DNA of 14,060 bases, from NCBI GenBank assembly GCA_045123075.1, contig JBGVIJ010000039.1, forward strand, positions 1-14,060, read 5' to 3'. Source of the stretch: JAHHUH01 sp045123075. GTDB taxonomy: Bacteria > Bacillota > Negativicutes > Acidaminococcales > Acidaminococcaceae. The notes below the pieces were generated by a model. The model was not told where the DNA came from and did not search any database. It worked only from the letters and a program-made list of their open reading frames with translations. Shown one piece after another: positions 6,701 to 12,151 of this stretch. Position numbers and translations under genes: made by a program. Each line of letters starts with the position of its first letter. The stretch's first letter is position 1.

Positions 6701-9043
6701 GTTATCAATGTGAATGGGGTTGCTGTCCTTTTGAATGATTTTGCCTGCTTTATCATCATTTGCACCACCAACAAAATTGGTTACACGACTACCATCGAAT
6801 GCTGTTGCAAAATATTCAAGGCTTTCAAAACCTACAGAACTATTAGTGTTGTAAGTTTCATTAGTCCAAGTAGCACCATTGCTTAACCACATATTGGCAT
6901 CTGCTTCAAAAAGTACATCCTTGCTACCACTACTGGTATACATAGTCAGTACTAATTCGCCCCAGTTACCATTATTACAGAAGCTATTATAAACGACACC
7001 ATTGAGATGTGAATTTTGAGTATCTAATCCTAAATTAACTACTGTTTTTCTGCCGATATTTTCAAAACTAGGATTAGCAAAATCTGTATTCAAGAAGATG
7101 TCGCCATCAATTTTAACTTCATTATTTGCAGCACCTGTTACAACACCATCAGCGCCACTGTTTACATTGATGTTTACAGTACCACCGCCGTTTCTAACTG
7201 CCGCCATGCCAGACTTATCTTTTTCAAATAGTTTAATAGTAGTATCGCCGTTAAGGTTAATAATGCCATTACCATTAATGAAAACACCATTACCATTAAC
7301 GCCATTGTTATCACTACCAACAAAGGTGTAATCACCATTTACGGTAATAGTAGAATAGTCACTGCTATTTAAGGCATCTGAATACAAACCGGCAATATGT
7401 CTTGTACCCTTTTGATTTTCAGATTGCAAGTCAATAGTCACATCACCATTAAGTGTCAGGTCACCACCAGTCCAAGTACCAAGGCCGTACAATACATAGG
7501 GATTTTTACCGGTTAAGCTAACATTTACATCACCATTAACAGTTACATTGGATTTTTCTTCAGAGCAGAAGCCGGACAACCCGCCAATGGAAGCGTTTTC
7601 CTCATAATTAGATACACCTATAATATTGATTTCATCAGCAGTAATTGTTACAGGGCAAGTACTGCCACCACTAAACCTTGCAGTATACATAGATTTTTCA
7701 TTAGTAGTAGTTTTGATGTTAAGGGTATGTCCACTAGCATCTATGTTATATTTATCATCTGCTTTAGTAGTTCTTATTGCGCCTAATCTGCTATTGCCTA
7801 CATCTACACCAGTAGTCTCATCAATATCTAATGTAGCATCACCATTAAATTTGTATGTTCTAACACCACTAACAGTGGTAACTACACCTTTAAATGAGGT
7901 ATCATCAGCCCTTGTTCCAGTAATTGCAACATTGTAAGTGCCGGTGCCGCCAGTATTACCGCCATCACCACTATCGCCACCATTACCACTATCGTCGCCA
8001 TTACCACCGTCATCACCAACGCCATCGCCGTCAGCTACGCTATCAGCCTTCAAGCTACCAAAGCCCTGATTTGCTGCAACAAATTCAATTTCACCCCATT
8101 TTTTTACATTATCATCTTTCAATTCAATGTTAGTGATGTCGCTACATGTCAAACCGGAAGCTATCTTTACATACCCGGTTAAGTTCGTTAAACCATATCC
8201 GGAGTCCATATAATATAATTCTTGTGCCAAATGCTCCAGCACGGTTACATAATCACCAGAAGTAAAGCTACCAGAGTCCGTTGCCAAAGTAATAACACTT
8301 CCCGGTGTAGCGCTAGCAATCATTACATTACCTGCGCTAAAGCCATTTTTTGAATCATACTCACTAGAATCATATACGACTACAGAGTTGCCAGTATAGT
8401 TCATGATAAGTACTGGACCTGTATCTTTCTGAATAATATAACCAGCGTTACCAGCACTTGAACCACCAGTAAAGCTTTGTACCACACTTCTATTAAAAGC
8501 ACTTTCAGCCTTCCCTTGTTCTTTAAATGGCTTATTATAATAGTCATCGAAACTAGTAGAATCACTCAAATAATTGACCCATTTAGCACCATTGCTAAGC
8601 CAAAGATTCGCAGCAGCAGTATAAGTAGTAGGTACATTACCGCCACTGTAAGAATTATGTATTACACCCTTCAAATAAGAATCAGGAGTGTCCAATGCTA
8701 AATTTATATTTGATGCATTACTTAGGGGTGATTTTCCATCAGGTTGACCAAATCCCAGCATTACGTCACCGTCAATTTTAACGGTGTTTCCTTTCGTTAC
8801 ACCATCTGCATAGTTGATATTGGCAATGGTGCGTCCTACGAAAATGGCTACCTTGTTATCTTCATCTGCAGCATAGGCACCATTCTCTGTTATTGCATAA
8901 TCTGCGGCACCTAAGTTATCTGCATTAATGGCTTGTGCCCAAACACAGGGAGCATAACCTGTTATCAATCCTAAAGCTATGGCAGCCGCAAGATTTTTTT
9001 GCCAGCGTCTTTTTCTAAGGCATGACAAAACTTTACCTTTCAT
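3710..9043 (-). CDS. Giant type V autotransporter with triplicated passenger
   Basis: Encodes 1777 aa. Residues 1-37 are an extended signal peptide with a basic n-region (LRKRRWQKN) and AAAIALGLITG core, cut near VWAQA. The passenger (38-1480) holds three copies of a repeat. The shared core is at 86-335, 641-896 and 1178-1450; each copy has VKIDGD-like, LWLSNGA-W-like, GG...AG.I.Q.D, NYSGHTVVVYD-like and L..KL.Y...IASGLT motifs. Copies 2 and 3 also carry an N-terminal beta-rich half (369-640, 916-1177) full of VNGDV/LNGD-type turns, as in beta-helix adhesins. Asp/Gly/Asn/Ser-rich linkers follow each copy (about 338-368, 897-915, 1451-1472). The barrel (about 1485-1777) starts ARSAMTTSMLAWRD, has RGTWAEVYGGKTKY, and ends AGVNFTF. 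Passengers of this type are usually surface adhesins; no protease or lipase motif is visible. AGGAGAT lies upstream of ATG. It follows a cobalamin riboswitch and a 45-codon ORF, so B12 availability probably controls it. Confidence 0.93.
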   Translation of the reverse strand: MKGKVLSCLRKRRWQKNLAAAIALGLITGYAPCVWAQAINADNLGAADYAITENGAYAADEDNKVAIFVGRTIANINYADGVTKGNTVKIDGDVMLGFGQPDGKSPLSNASNINLALDTPDSYLKGVIHNSYSGGNVPTTYTAAANLWLSNGAKWVNYLSDSTSFDDYYNKPFKEQGKAESAFNRSVVQSFTGGSSAGNAGYIIQKDTGPVLIMNYTGNSVVVYDSSEYDSKNGFSAGNVMIASATPGSVITLATDSGSFTSGDYVTVLEHLAQELYYMDSGYGLTNLTGYVKIASGLTCSDITNIELKDDNVKKWGEIEFVAANQGFGSLKADSVADGDGVGDDGGNGDDSGNGGDSGDGGNTGGTGTYNVAITGTRADDTSFKGVVTTVSGVRTYKFNGDATLDIDETTGVDVGNSRLGAIRTTKADDKYNIDASGHTLNIKTTTNEKSMYTARFSGGSTCPVTITADEINIIGVSNYEENASIGGLSGFCSEEKSNVTVNGDVNVSLTGKNPYVLYGLGTWTGGDLTLNGDVTIDLQSENQKGTRHIAGLYSDALNSSDYSTITVNGDYTFVGSDNNGVNGNGVFINGNGIINLNGDTTIKLFEKDKSGMAAVRNGGGTVNINVNSGADGVVTGAANNEVKIDGDIFLNTDFANPSFENIGRKTVVNLGLDTQNSHLNGVVYNSFCNNGNWGELVLTMYTSSGSKDVLFEADANMWLSNGATWTNETYNTNSSVGFESLEYFATAFDGSRVTNFVGGANDDKAGKIIQKDSNPIHIDNYSGHTVVVYDYDDFDTKKGFKAGAVKINTAKGNKADNVITLATEYANDMVNIGFNTVLDKLANELYYLGYKDGKEDKLTGMVQIASGLTSNSVTKEVKATDDVIFSTTTGQGSIYESGGNTSDDDNNDDNTDTDELIGTSGIFTTGLKGNVDLDSATLGTDAVGEAADGTIKYKFNGDSAINVGNATAAVFNSGKYIIDAVGANNANHTLSLNADSDDVSNAPNCTALSIGGEYANRAAEVVINGDLAVSAHGDSWVAQGILVGADSKFTLNGDLTINGITAANNYGGYGEGGTASAGAPNYKGARWSPFGIRAFTLANVDINGDVDLKVSGTAVETDPWRVVNGKADKDLAIINLNGGNVKILTPVDSNETYYALANYGGTINVNVKDKNIANSGNEVYMEGNVITMAENDGSGGVEFYRDGVTNIGLNSSNSVWHGVIDNSGSGQAGEVNVWVQNGAVWNHKAMSKTNGLDATNMPSPSIEHYGKYDNVSHVFNLVGGKDAASAGTIWQNDAAKLKISNLSGHTNIIYTHENDGSKASDYVGGDTIVTHSDNATLTLKTNNNGINMNDAASVNAALSGLASKLVYENYTKGEKRLDAMVEIASGLTAPALKSQIEMRTMLAGSANTTNDTVPAKGYINFDSQGQASFTPGNQSAFDPSSPSFPVLSKNDTDSGNGGNNGGNNDGDNGGNIIIGDAETYMMKGARSAMTTSMLAWRDNASDIDYRVRGLRDGEERGTWAEVYGGKTKYNGSGISASNSYWAGAVGFDRELHGWTVGAMVNYQTGDSNYLLGGEGDNEMYSAGIYGTTEIGNKVYLDVSAKVGRVQNEYSVYNEIGQELKGDYAARGYGLSAQISKRFGNEKRYFEPQVQFTLAKVDSNDYNAYSGKNVMHIEQDSFNSMVGRIGFETGIKQEKGNFFARLSLAHEFDGDISGSYMADDGGLKSTKYDVADTWSEITLGGSYNMSKTSNFYLDVTRSLTGDYEHEWKLNAGVNFTF
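4694..6298 (-). repeat. Passenger repeat copy 3 (full, more diverged)
   Basis: Encodes residues 916-1450. It opens with TSGIFTTGLKGNVDLDSAT and YKFNGDSAINV (compare copy 2) and its core from residue 1178 has NEVYMEGNVITM, NVWVQNGAVWN, GTIWQNDAAKL, NLSGHTNIIY and MVEIASGLT. The motif positions match copies 1 and 2 but residues differ more. Confidence 0.78.
6356..7939 (-). repeat. Passenger repeat copy 2 (full)
   Basis: Encodes residues 369-896. The N-terminal half begins with TYNVAITGTRADDTSFKGV and YKFNGDATLDI; the core from residue 641 has NEVKIDGDIFLN, NMWLSNGATWT, GKIIQKDSNPI, NYSGHTVVVYD and MVQIASGLT, each aligned with copy 1. Confidence 0.8.
7940..8032 (-). repeat. Low-complexity triplet tract, linker 1 of the autotransporter
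   Basis: The DNA is a run of imperfect GGTGGC/GGTGAT/AATGGC-type triplets coding for Asp, Gly, Asn and Ser (residues about 338-368). Similar shorter tracts code linkers 2 (6299-6355) and 3 (4628-4693). Such tracts are prone to in-frame length change. Confidence 0.75.
8039..8788 (-). repeat. Passenger repeat copy 1 (core only)
   Basis: Encodes autotransporter residues 86-335. Markers are NTVKIDGDVML, NLWLSNGAKWV, GYIIQKDTGPVL, NYTGNSVVVYD and YVKIASGLT. It lacks the N-terminal half found in copies 2 and 3; the signal peptide joins almost directly to the core. Confidence 0.8.
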
Positions 9044-9078
9044 AAAAACATCTCCTTTTCTTTTCTTAAAATTTGGTT

Positions 9079-9125
9079 ATAAAATAAAAAAGAACCTTCC
9101 AATTACCTGCTTGTACCTTGGTTTG
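9079..9125 (-). promoter_or_regulatory. Weak hairpin plus T-tract ahead of the autotransporter start
   Basis: On the minus strand CCAAGG...TTGG with an inner TAC/GTA pairing is followed by GGTTCTTTTTTATTTTAT, close before the autotransporter SD. It could be a weak attenuator between the 45-codon ORF and the autotransporter. A promoter (TTGGAA then TATAAC, 15-base spacing) is a poorer alternative reading of the same bases. Confidence 0.3.
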
Positions 9126-9144
9126 ACTTTTTCAAATCGGCTTG

Positions 9145-9282
9145 CTATTGAGCCAGACCATGGTAAAAGAAGACCTCCCTTGTAAGTTCAAACAGGAAGT
9201 TTCTGTTAACGGTAACAGTCTCCTGCTCGGACTCACTCAAGAAGTCCAGATAATTTTCAAGTTCTTCGTTAGTTATAATCAT
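9145..9282 (-). CDS. 45-aa small protein behind the riboswitch
   Basis: Encodes MIITNEELENYLDFLSESEQ followed by ETVTVNRNFLFELTREVFF and YHGLAQ. An open frame extends upstream to an ATG at 9333, but the ATG at 9282 has a near-ideal ribosome site, GGAGGAGGT (9289-9297) with 6-base spacing, so 9282 is the start. The protein is acidic and probably helical, without signal peptide, membrane segment or a run of one amino acid, so it is not a classic attenuation leader. It is not recognised. It lies between the cobalamin riboswitch and the autotransporter, 102 bases before the latter's ATG. Its SD is a likely target of the riboswitch, so it may be the first regulated gene or act to couple translation with downstream expression. 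Confidence 0.65.
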   Translation of the reverse strand: MIITNEELENYLDFLSESEQETVTVNRNFLFELTREVFFYHGLAQ

Positions 9283-9350
9283 ACACACACCTCCTCCAAG
9301 GCAGGGATATCCCTTAACTTGTACCTCTCCCATAATACGCAGGTGGAGGT
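9283..9350 (-). promoter_or_regulatory. Riboswitch expression platform: SD sequestration
   Basis: ACCTCCACC (9342-9350, minus strand), just 3' of the aptamer, can pair with the SD GGAGGAGGT (9289-9297) at 8 of 9 positions. The same ACCTC can instead pair with GAGGT inside GGGAGAGGT (about 9323-9330), which would free the SD. A small AGGGATATCCCT hairpin lies between. These mutually exclusive pairings look like a translational on/off switch. Confidence 0.55.
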
Positions 9351-9353
9351 TTT

Positions 9354-9480
9354 GTGAAACGGCAGCGCTCTGGCTTAGGTCATCGCCACTTTATCCCTTG
9401 CGAGGGTTAACGATAAAGCAGCTCTCATCACAGTTGCGGTACAGTGTTGGAATTTCACCAAACTTCCCTGCCAATTACAC
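9354..9480 (-). promoter_or_regulatory. Cobalamin riboswitch aptamer (compact, class II-like)
   Basis: The minus strand carries the conserved cobalamin aptamer landmarks in order: GGCAGGGAAG, GGTGAAATTCC, ACTGTACCGCAACTGTGA, a CTTTATC/GATAAAG stem with a CTCGCAAGG loop, then GGCGATGACCTAAGCCAGA and GCGCTGCC (the B12 box AGYCAGRAGACCTGCC, nearly intact). A P1 stem forms from GTG..AA..GGCAG with CTGCC..TT..CAC. At about 127 bases it is shorter than the classic btuB type, as in class II cobalamin riboswitches that lack the peripheral domain. The loop CGCA may kiss TGCG just downstream (9338-9341). It precedes the 45-aa ORF, the autotransporter and the TonB receptor; B12 binding is expected to lower their expression. 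Confidence 0.9.
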
Positions 9481-9516
9481 CTTAATATAGGCGTTTAACT
9501 ATTATGAAATTATTAT

Positions 9517-9586
9517 TAGTATATAATACTATTTTGTATACAATATCGTATAGAGATAATAAACTATATAGTTGCTATATAGTCAA
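9517..9586 (-). promoter_or_regulatory. Promoter region of the B12 transcript with palindromes
   Basis: TTGACT (9581-9586) with TATTAT (9556-9561), 19-base spacing, is the best promoter reading upstream of the riboswitch; TTTATT at 17 bases is an alternative. The segment also has two copies of the palindrome CTATATAG (9575-9582 and 9564-9571), TTGTATACAA (9534-9543), and the inverted repeat TAGTAT-ATA-ATACTA (9517-9531). The palindromes overlap the promoter and could be operators; no known regulator motif is recognised. Confidence 0.45.
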
Positions 9587-9731
9587 GTGATTTTCAGTAA
9601 AAATTTTACAATTTAACAGTTTTTAAGCAAAAAAAAAAAAAAAATTGTTACTGTAAGATTATAACCAAAGCACTTTCGCCCCCGTATGGAACTACTTTAT
9701 TTTCTTGTATTCTTTACCTTATAAACAAAAA
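9587..9731. other. Intergenic AT-rich stretch with a 16-A tract
   Basis: No gene is supported here. It contains a run of 16 A (9629-9644 on plus, T16 on minus) about 45 bases upstream of the -35 of the B12 promoter. The tract could act as an UP-element-like bend or vary in length. The rest shows no recognisable structure. Confidence 0.5.
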
Positions 9732-9770
9732 CAGCAGCTACTCGGAACGCTCCGAATAACTGCTGCTTTT
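9732..9770 (-). terminator. Terminator after the decayed gene
   Basis: CAGCAG (9732-9737) pairs with CTGCTG (9760-9765) and TCGGA (9742-9746) with TCCGA (9751-9755) around an ACGC loop. T-runs flank both sides (TTTTTGTTT on minus, TTTTTGTTGTT on plus), so it may work in both directions. It lies 12 bases beyond the stop of the remnant at 9778. Confidence 0.75.
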
Positions 9771-9777
9771 TGTTGTT

Positions 9778-9978
9778 CTAATATTCATCAGGAAACATGA
9801 TCATAATTTCCGTATAGTCATTGCCATCTTCACTTTCTGCATTGATCCATATCTTGCCTTCAGAAGTTAGGTATGAAGCAAGGATGCGGTCTTTGTAATG
9901 TAATGATTTATCATTTAATTCCTTATCATCATCAGGCGTAATGCTCCTTTCATTGGTGAATATTAACTTACAAAAATT
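9778..9978 (-). pseudogene. Remnant of a small mobile-element-type gene
   Basis: A frame open for 66 codons ends at TAG 9778-9780 and reads FTNERSITPDDDKELNDKSL, HYKDRILASYLTSEGKIWIN, AESEDGNDYTEIMIMFPDEY. It has no ATG, GTG or TTG except two ATGs near the end, and is preceded in frame by TAA at 9979-9981, so the 5' end is gone. The pattern 'D.K.LN......RILASY.T..GKIWI......FP.EY' recalls the C-terminal half of small proteins common on phages and conjugative elements (often mislabelled restriction subunit M); this is from memory. A good terminator directly follows, which fits a once-working gene. Reported as a relic with moderate confidence. Confidence 0.45.
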
Positions 9979-10012
9979 TTATCGTGTATGGTTCCAGAAG
10001 TCAGCGCATGGA

Positions 10013-10049
10013 CATAAAAAATAAGGGGGTGGCAAAACGCCACCCCCTT
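10013..10049 (-). terminator. Strong terminator of the ATPase/Toprim-like operon
   Basis: AAGGGGGTGGC (10023-10033) pairs perfectly with GCCACCCCCTT (10039-10049) around a 5-base loop. On the minus strand the tail is ATTTTTTATG. It lies 33 bases past the stop codon at 10082. Confidence 0.9.
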
Positions 10050-10081
10050 TTTCATGGCATCATAATACCGTAAACTACGTA

Positions 10082-10588
10082 TTATTTTTTGATGTTTCTA
10101 GAATCATTACCGAAAACTGAGAAGTCATTTGCCGGAATTTTATTCCAAAGCAGAGTAACATCAAAATTGTTTTGTTGTAATTTAGAATCTAAGTTAGTAC
10201 AGTTCTTGAAGTCACGTTTAAAGTTACTGGTTCCGGAACTGCCAAATAAAGCACTAATACTTTTTATATTACATGACCGCAACAACTCATCTTCTAAATT
10301 ATAAACCTGTGGAATACACAGAACTTTCTTTATATTAGATTGACGTTTAAGAAAATCGATGTTGCTTTTTAAAATAGTTGTATTTGCAACATCTGTATCG
10401 TAAACCAATACGACAATTGTGTCAGATTTTAAAGTTCTAACCTTAGCCGTAGAAATTCTCTCTTGAACAACATTTAAAATGTCGACTTTACCACTTGCTA
10501 TGCATTCTAGTTGAAGTTTTAAAGTGTTCAGGAGTTTTTTCTCATCATCACCTTCAACAAAGTAATGGTAGATACCTTTTGGTTTCAT
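10082..10588 (-). CDS. Toprim-like protein, partner of the upstream ATPase
   Basis: Encodes 168 aa with no signal peptide. The N-terminal strand YHYFVEGDDEKKLL places a Glu (E12) at the end of a strand, and residues 58-67 (IVVLVYDTDV) carry D64-x-D66 after a second strand. This is the order of the Toprim signature (Glu, then DxD), which binds metal in OLD-family nucleases and topoisomerases. CIPQVYNLEDELLRS (91-105) resembles the 'P.v.NLE..L' segment of small Toprim/RloB-like proteins. A typical full Toprim domain is larger, so the nuclease role is inferred. Its start follows the ATPase stop by 16 bases with the SD AGGAGGGG, so it is co-translated. The pair resembles split OLD/PARIS-type defence modules (ATPase plus Toprim effector), but a definite family is not recognised. 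Confidence 0.65.
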   Translation of the reverse strand: MKPKGIYHYFVEGDDEKKLLNTLKLQLECIASGKVDILNVVQERISTAKVRTLKSDTIVVLVYDTDVANTTILKSNIDFLKRQSNIKKVLCIPQVYNLEDELLRSCNIKSISALFGSSGTSNFKRDFKNCTNLDSKLQQNNFDVTLLWNKIPANDFSVFGNDSRNIKK

Positions 10589-10604
10589 ACTATCCCCTCC
10601 TGAA

Positions 10605-11708
10605 CTACAAGTTCATAACACTAAATAGCTTTTCTAATTCTGGAGCAGTACAAAACAAATCATTATCAACCGCATTTTTCAAAGAATCAGTGTTCTTTTT
10701 CAAATACTGATCTGCATAAACACAGGTTATAGGAACATCTATGTTATTCTTATCCTTTTTTAAAAACGAGAATGTATGCATAGGTAACGGCATATCTAAA
10801 ATCTCTGTATTATGAGTGGTAAAGAATAATTGCTGACGGTCTCGTAACAAGTCAATTATTATAGAAAGGCAAGCTTTTTCAATGTCACTGTTTACGTAAG
10901 AAAATAATTCATCACAATAATAGAAATCATGTTTGTTTGCAATCAAAGATGCAAGTATATAAGATATATCTAGTCCTGCTTTAGTACCACTGGACAGCAC
11001 ATTGCCGTCAGCTATAATTCCATCTTTAATTATAGCATTGCAATTATCCCATTTTATTGCATATGTATTTTCTACTTCAGGCCACTTAATAACTTTCTTA
11101 ATGCCGGGATCCAATGTTTTTAGAACTTTTTCCAAAACACTAAGATAGCGACTATCATCCTCTATCGTAACATATGTTTTGTTGAACAAAGAATCTTGAG
11201 GATAGGAAAAGTGCCATCCTTTTATATCGACTTTTTCGATAGTGGTTTTTTTCGAATCATCTTCATCTAATCGTTTAGCACACGTTTCATAACTATCTTT
11301 TTTATTGATATTTGTGTAACAAATGCTAATTTCAACAGGATTTTTATCAAGGCTATCAAAGGTTTGAGGTGCAGTATTCATTGAGAAACGATACAGTTTA
11401 TTTTCGTTAGTAACAAAATCCATTTGAAGGCTAGATTTCTTGTTGCTATCGTTGATAATGCCTAGAAATCTTTGTGATACACCATCTTTAAAATAATTGG
11501 TAATAAACATAATCAGTTTTCCTAAAGATGTTTTACCAGTGGCATTACTACCTATGATTACATTGACTTTTTTATAACGGAAATTCGGACGATCGATTAA
11601 GTATTCATCGCTTATTGTTGAACCAACAATTTTCTTGGGATAGGACATATTCATATGAAAATTCTTGAACGCATATAAATTGTCTATCTTCATATCCATT
11701 ATAATCAT
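10605..11708 (-). CDS. ABC/OLD-type AAA ATPase of a putative defence pair
   Basis: Encodes 367 aa from ATG 11708, chosen for GGAGGTGTTTTT just upstream; an ATG further up at 11762 has no good ribosome site and overlaps the promoter. KKVNVIIGSNATGKTSLGKL (46-65) is the Walker A P-loop, LSSGTKAGLDIS (238-249) an ABC-signature-like motif, DFYYCDELFSYVN (261-273) Walker B with catalytic E267, and LFFTTHN (294-300) the switch histidine H299. This is the head domain of OLD/RecF/SMC-like ATPases (AAA_15/AAA_21), with about 180 residues of insertion between the motifs. Such ATPases sense phage and gate a partner effector. The Toprim-like gene follows in the same operon. Base composition is clearly more AT-rich than the flanking ppk and autotransporter genes, in line with horizontal acquisition. 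Confidence 0.85.
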   Translation of the reverse strand: MIIMDMKIDNLYAFKNFHMNMSYPKKIVGSTISDEYLIDRPNFRYKKVNVIIGSNATGKTSLGKLIMFITNYFKDGVSQRFLGIINDSNKKSSLQMDFVTNENKLYRFSMNTAPQTFDSLDKNPVEISICYTNINKKDSYETCAKRLDEDDSKKTTIEKVDIKGWHFSYPQDSLFNKTYVTIEDDSRYLSVLEKVLKTLDPGIKKVIKWPEVENTYAIKWDNCNAIIKDGIIADGNVLSSGTKAGLDISYILASLIANKHDFYYCDELFSYVNSDIEKACLSIIIDLLRDRQQLFFTTHNTEILDMPLPMHTFSFLKKDKNNIDVPITCVYADQYLKKNTDSLKNAVDNDLFCTAPELEKLFSVMNL

Positions 11709-11766
11709 AAAAACACCTCCAAAAAGGACATTATTTCCAATTTTAAGAACTAATATCCACAATACA

Positions 11767-11794
11767 ATTATACCTTGTTTTTAAGTTATTTCAA
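11767..11794 (-). promoter_or_regulatory. Promoter of the ATPase/Toprim-like operon
   Basis: Minus strand TTGAAA (11789-11794), 16-base spacer, TATAAT (11767-11772). The -10 is perfect and the predicted start lies about 50 bases before the ATG at 11708. Confidence 0.75.
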
Positions 11795-11799
11795 TAGTA

Positions 11800-12105
11800 G
11801 TTGTGATTAAACATAGCAAAATATGTGATTCAAAAGAAATTTTGATAAAACGCATCTTCCGTATCTTTTAAAAATTTATACGATATCTTTCATTTTTATA
11901 ATTTATGTTGCTACAATTCACAAGAACTTTTTTATTGAATTTAGTCTTGAATTTGGTCTTTACACTCTGCAAGCTTGTTATCCAATACTAAATTAGAACC
12001 CTGGATAAAAGATGCTAATTATTAAACAAAATTCGTATTTTAAATTCACTAAACCTATAACCCCCTGTATTTACGCCACTTTTACTTAAGTACTTAATTT
12101 AATTT
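11800..12105. other. AT-rich intergenic region without a supported gene
   Basis: No gene, RNA or clear repeat is visible. A 25-codon open stretch on the minus strand (about 11948-12025; LASFIQGSNLVLDNK and onwards, stop at TAA) lacks a start and may be chance or a gene scrap. The region separates the tRNA terminator from the defence-pair promoter and shares the low GC of the neighbouring island. Confidence 0.5.
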
Positions 12106-12137
12106 TAACCAAAAAAGCCTGTGCAAAAAGCACAGGC
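12106..12137 (-). terminator. Strong terminator downstream of tRNA-Arg
   Basis: GCCTGTGC (12117-12124) pairs perfectly with GCACAGGC (12130-12137) around AAAAA. On the minus strand the stem is followed by TTTTTTGGTT, giving a clear U-tract. Confidence 0.9.
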
Positions 12138-12151
12138 CTTAAATTTTAAAA

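Noticed and set aside
7940..8032. CRISPR-like regular repeat
   Set aside because: The repetition is triplet-based and coding within the autotransporter; there are no spacers or cas genes.
9283..9333. Upstream ATG of the 45-aa ORF (17 extra codons)
   Set aside because: The extra codons run through the riboswitch expression platform and the SD, and no good ribosome site precedes 9333.
9980..10022. Possible second copy of the tRNA-Arg 3' end as an attachment site
   Set aside because: Only a few bases (TGGTTCCAGAA) resemble the tRNA sequence, too short and not collinear with it.
11709..11762. Upstream ATG of the ATPase (18 extra codons)
   Set aside because: No ribosome site before 11762, and the predicted transcription start is close to it; ATG 11708 has a strong SD.
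11948..12025. 25-codon minus-strand tail (LASFIQGSNLVLDNK...)
   Set aside because: Too short, no start codon and no recognisable family; could be chance in AT-rich DNA.
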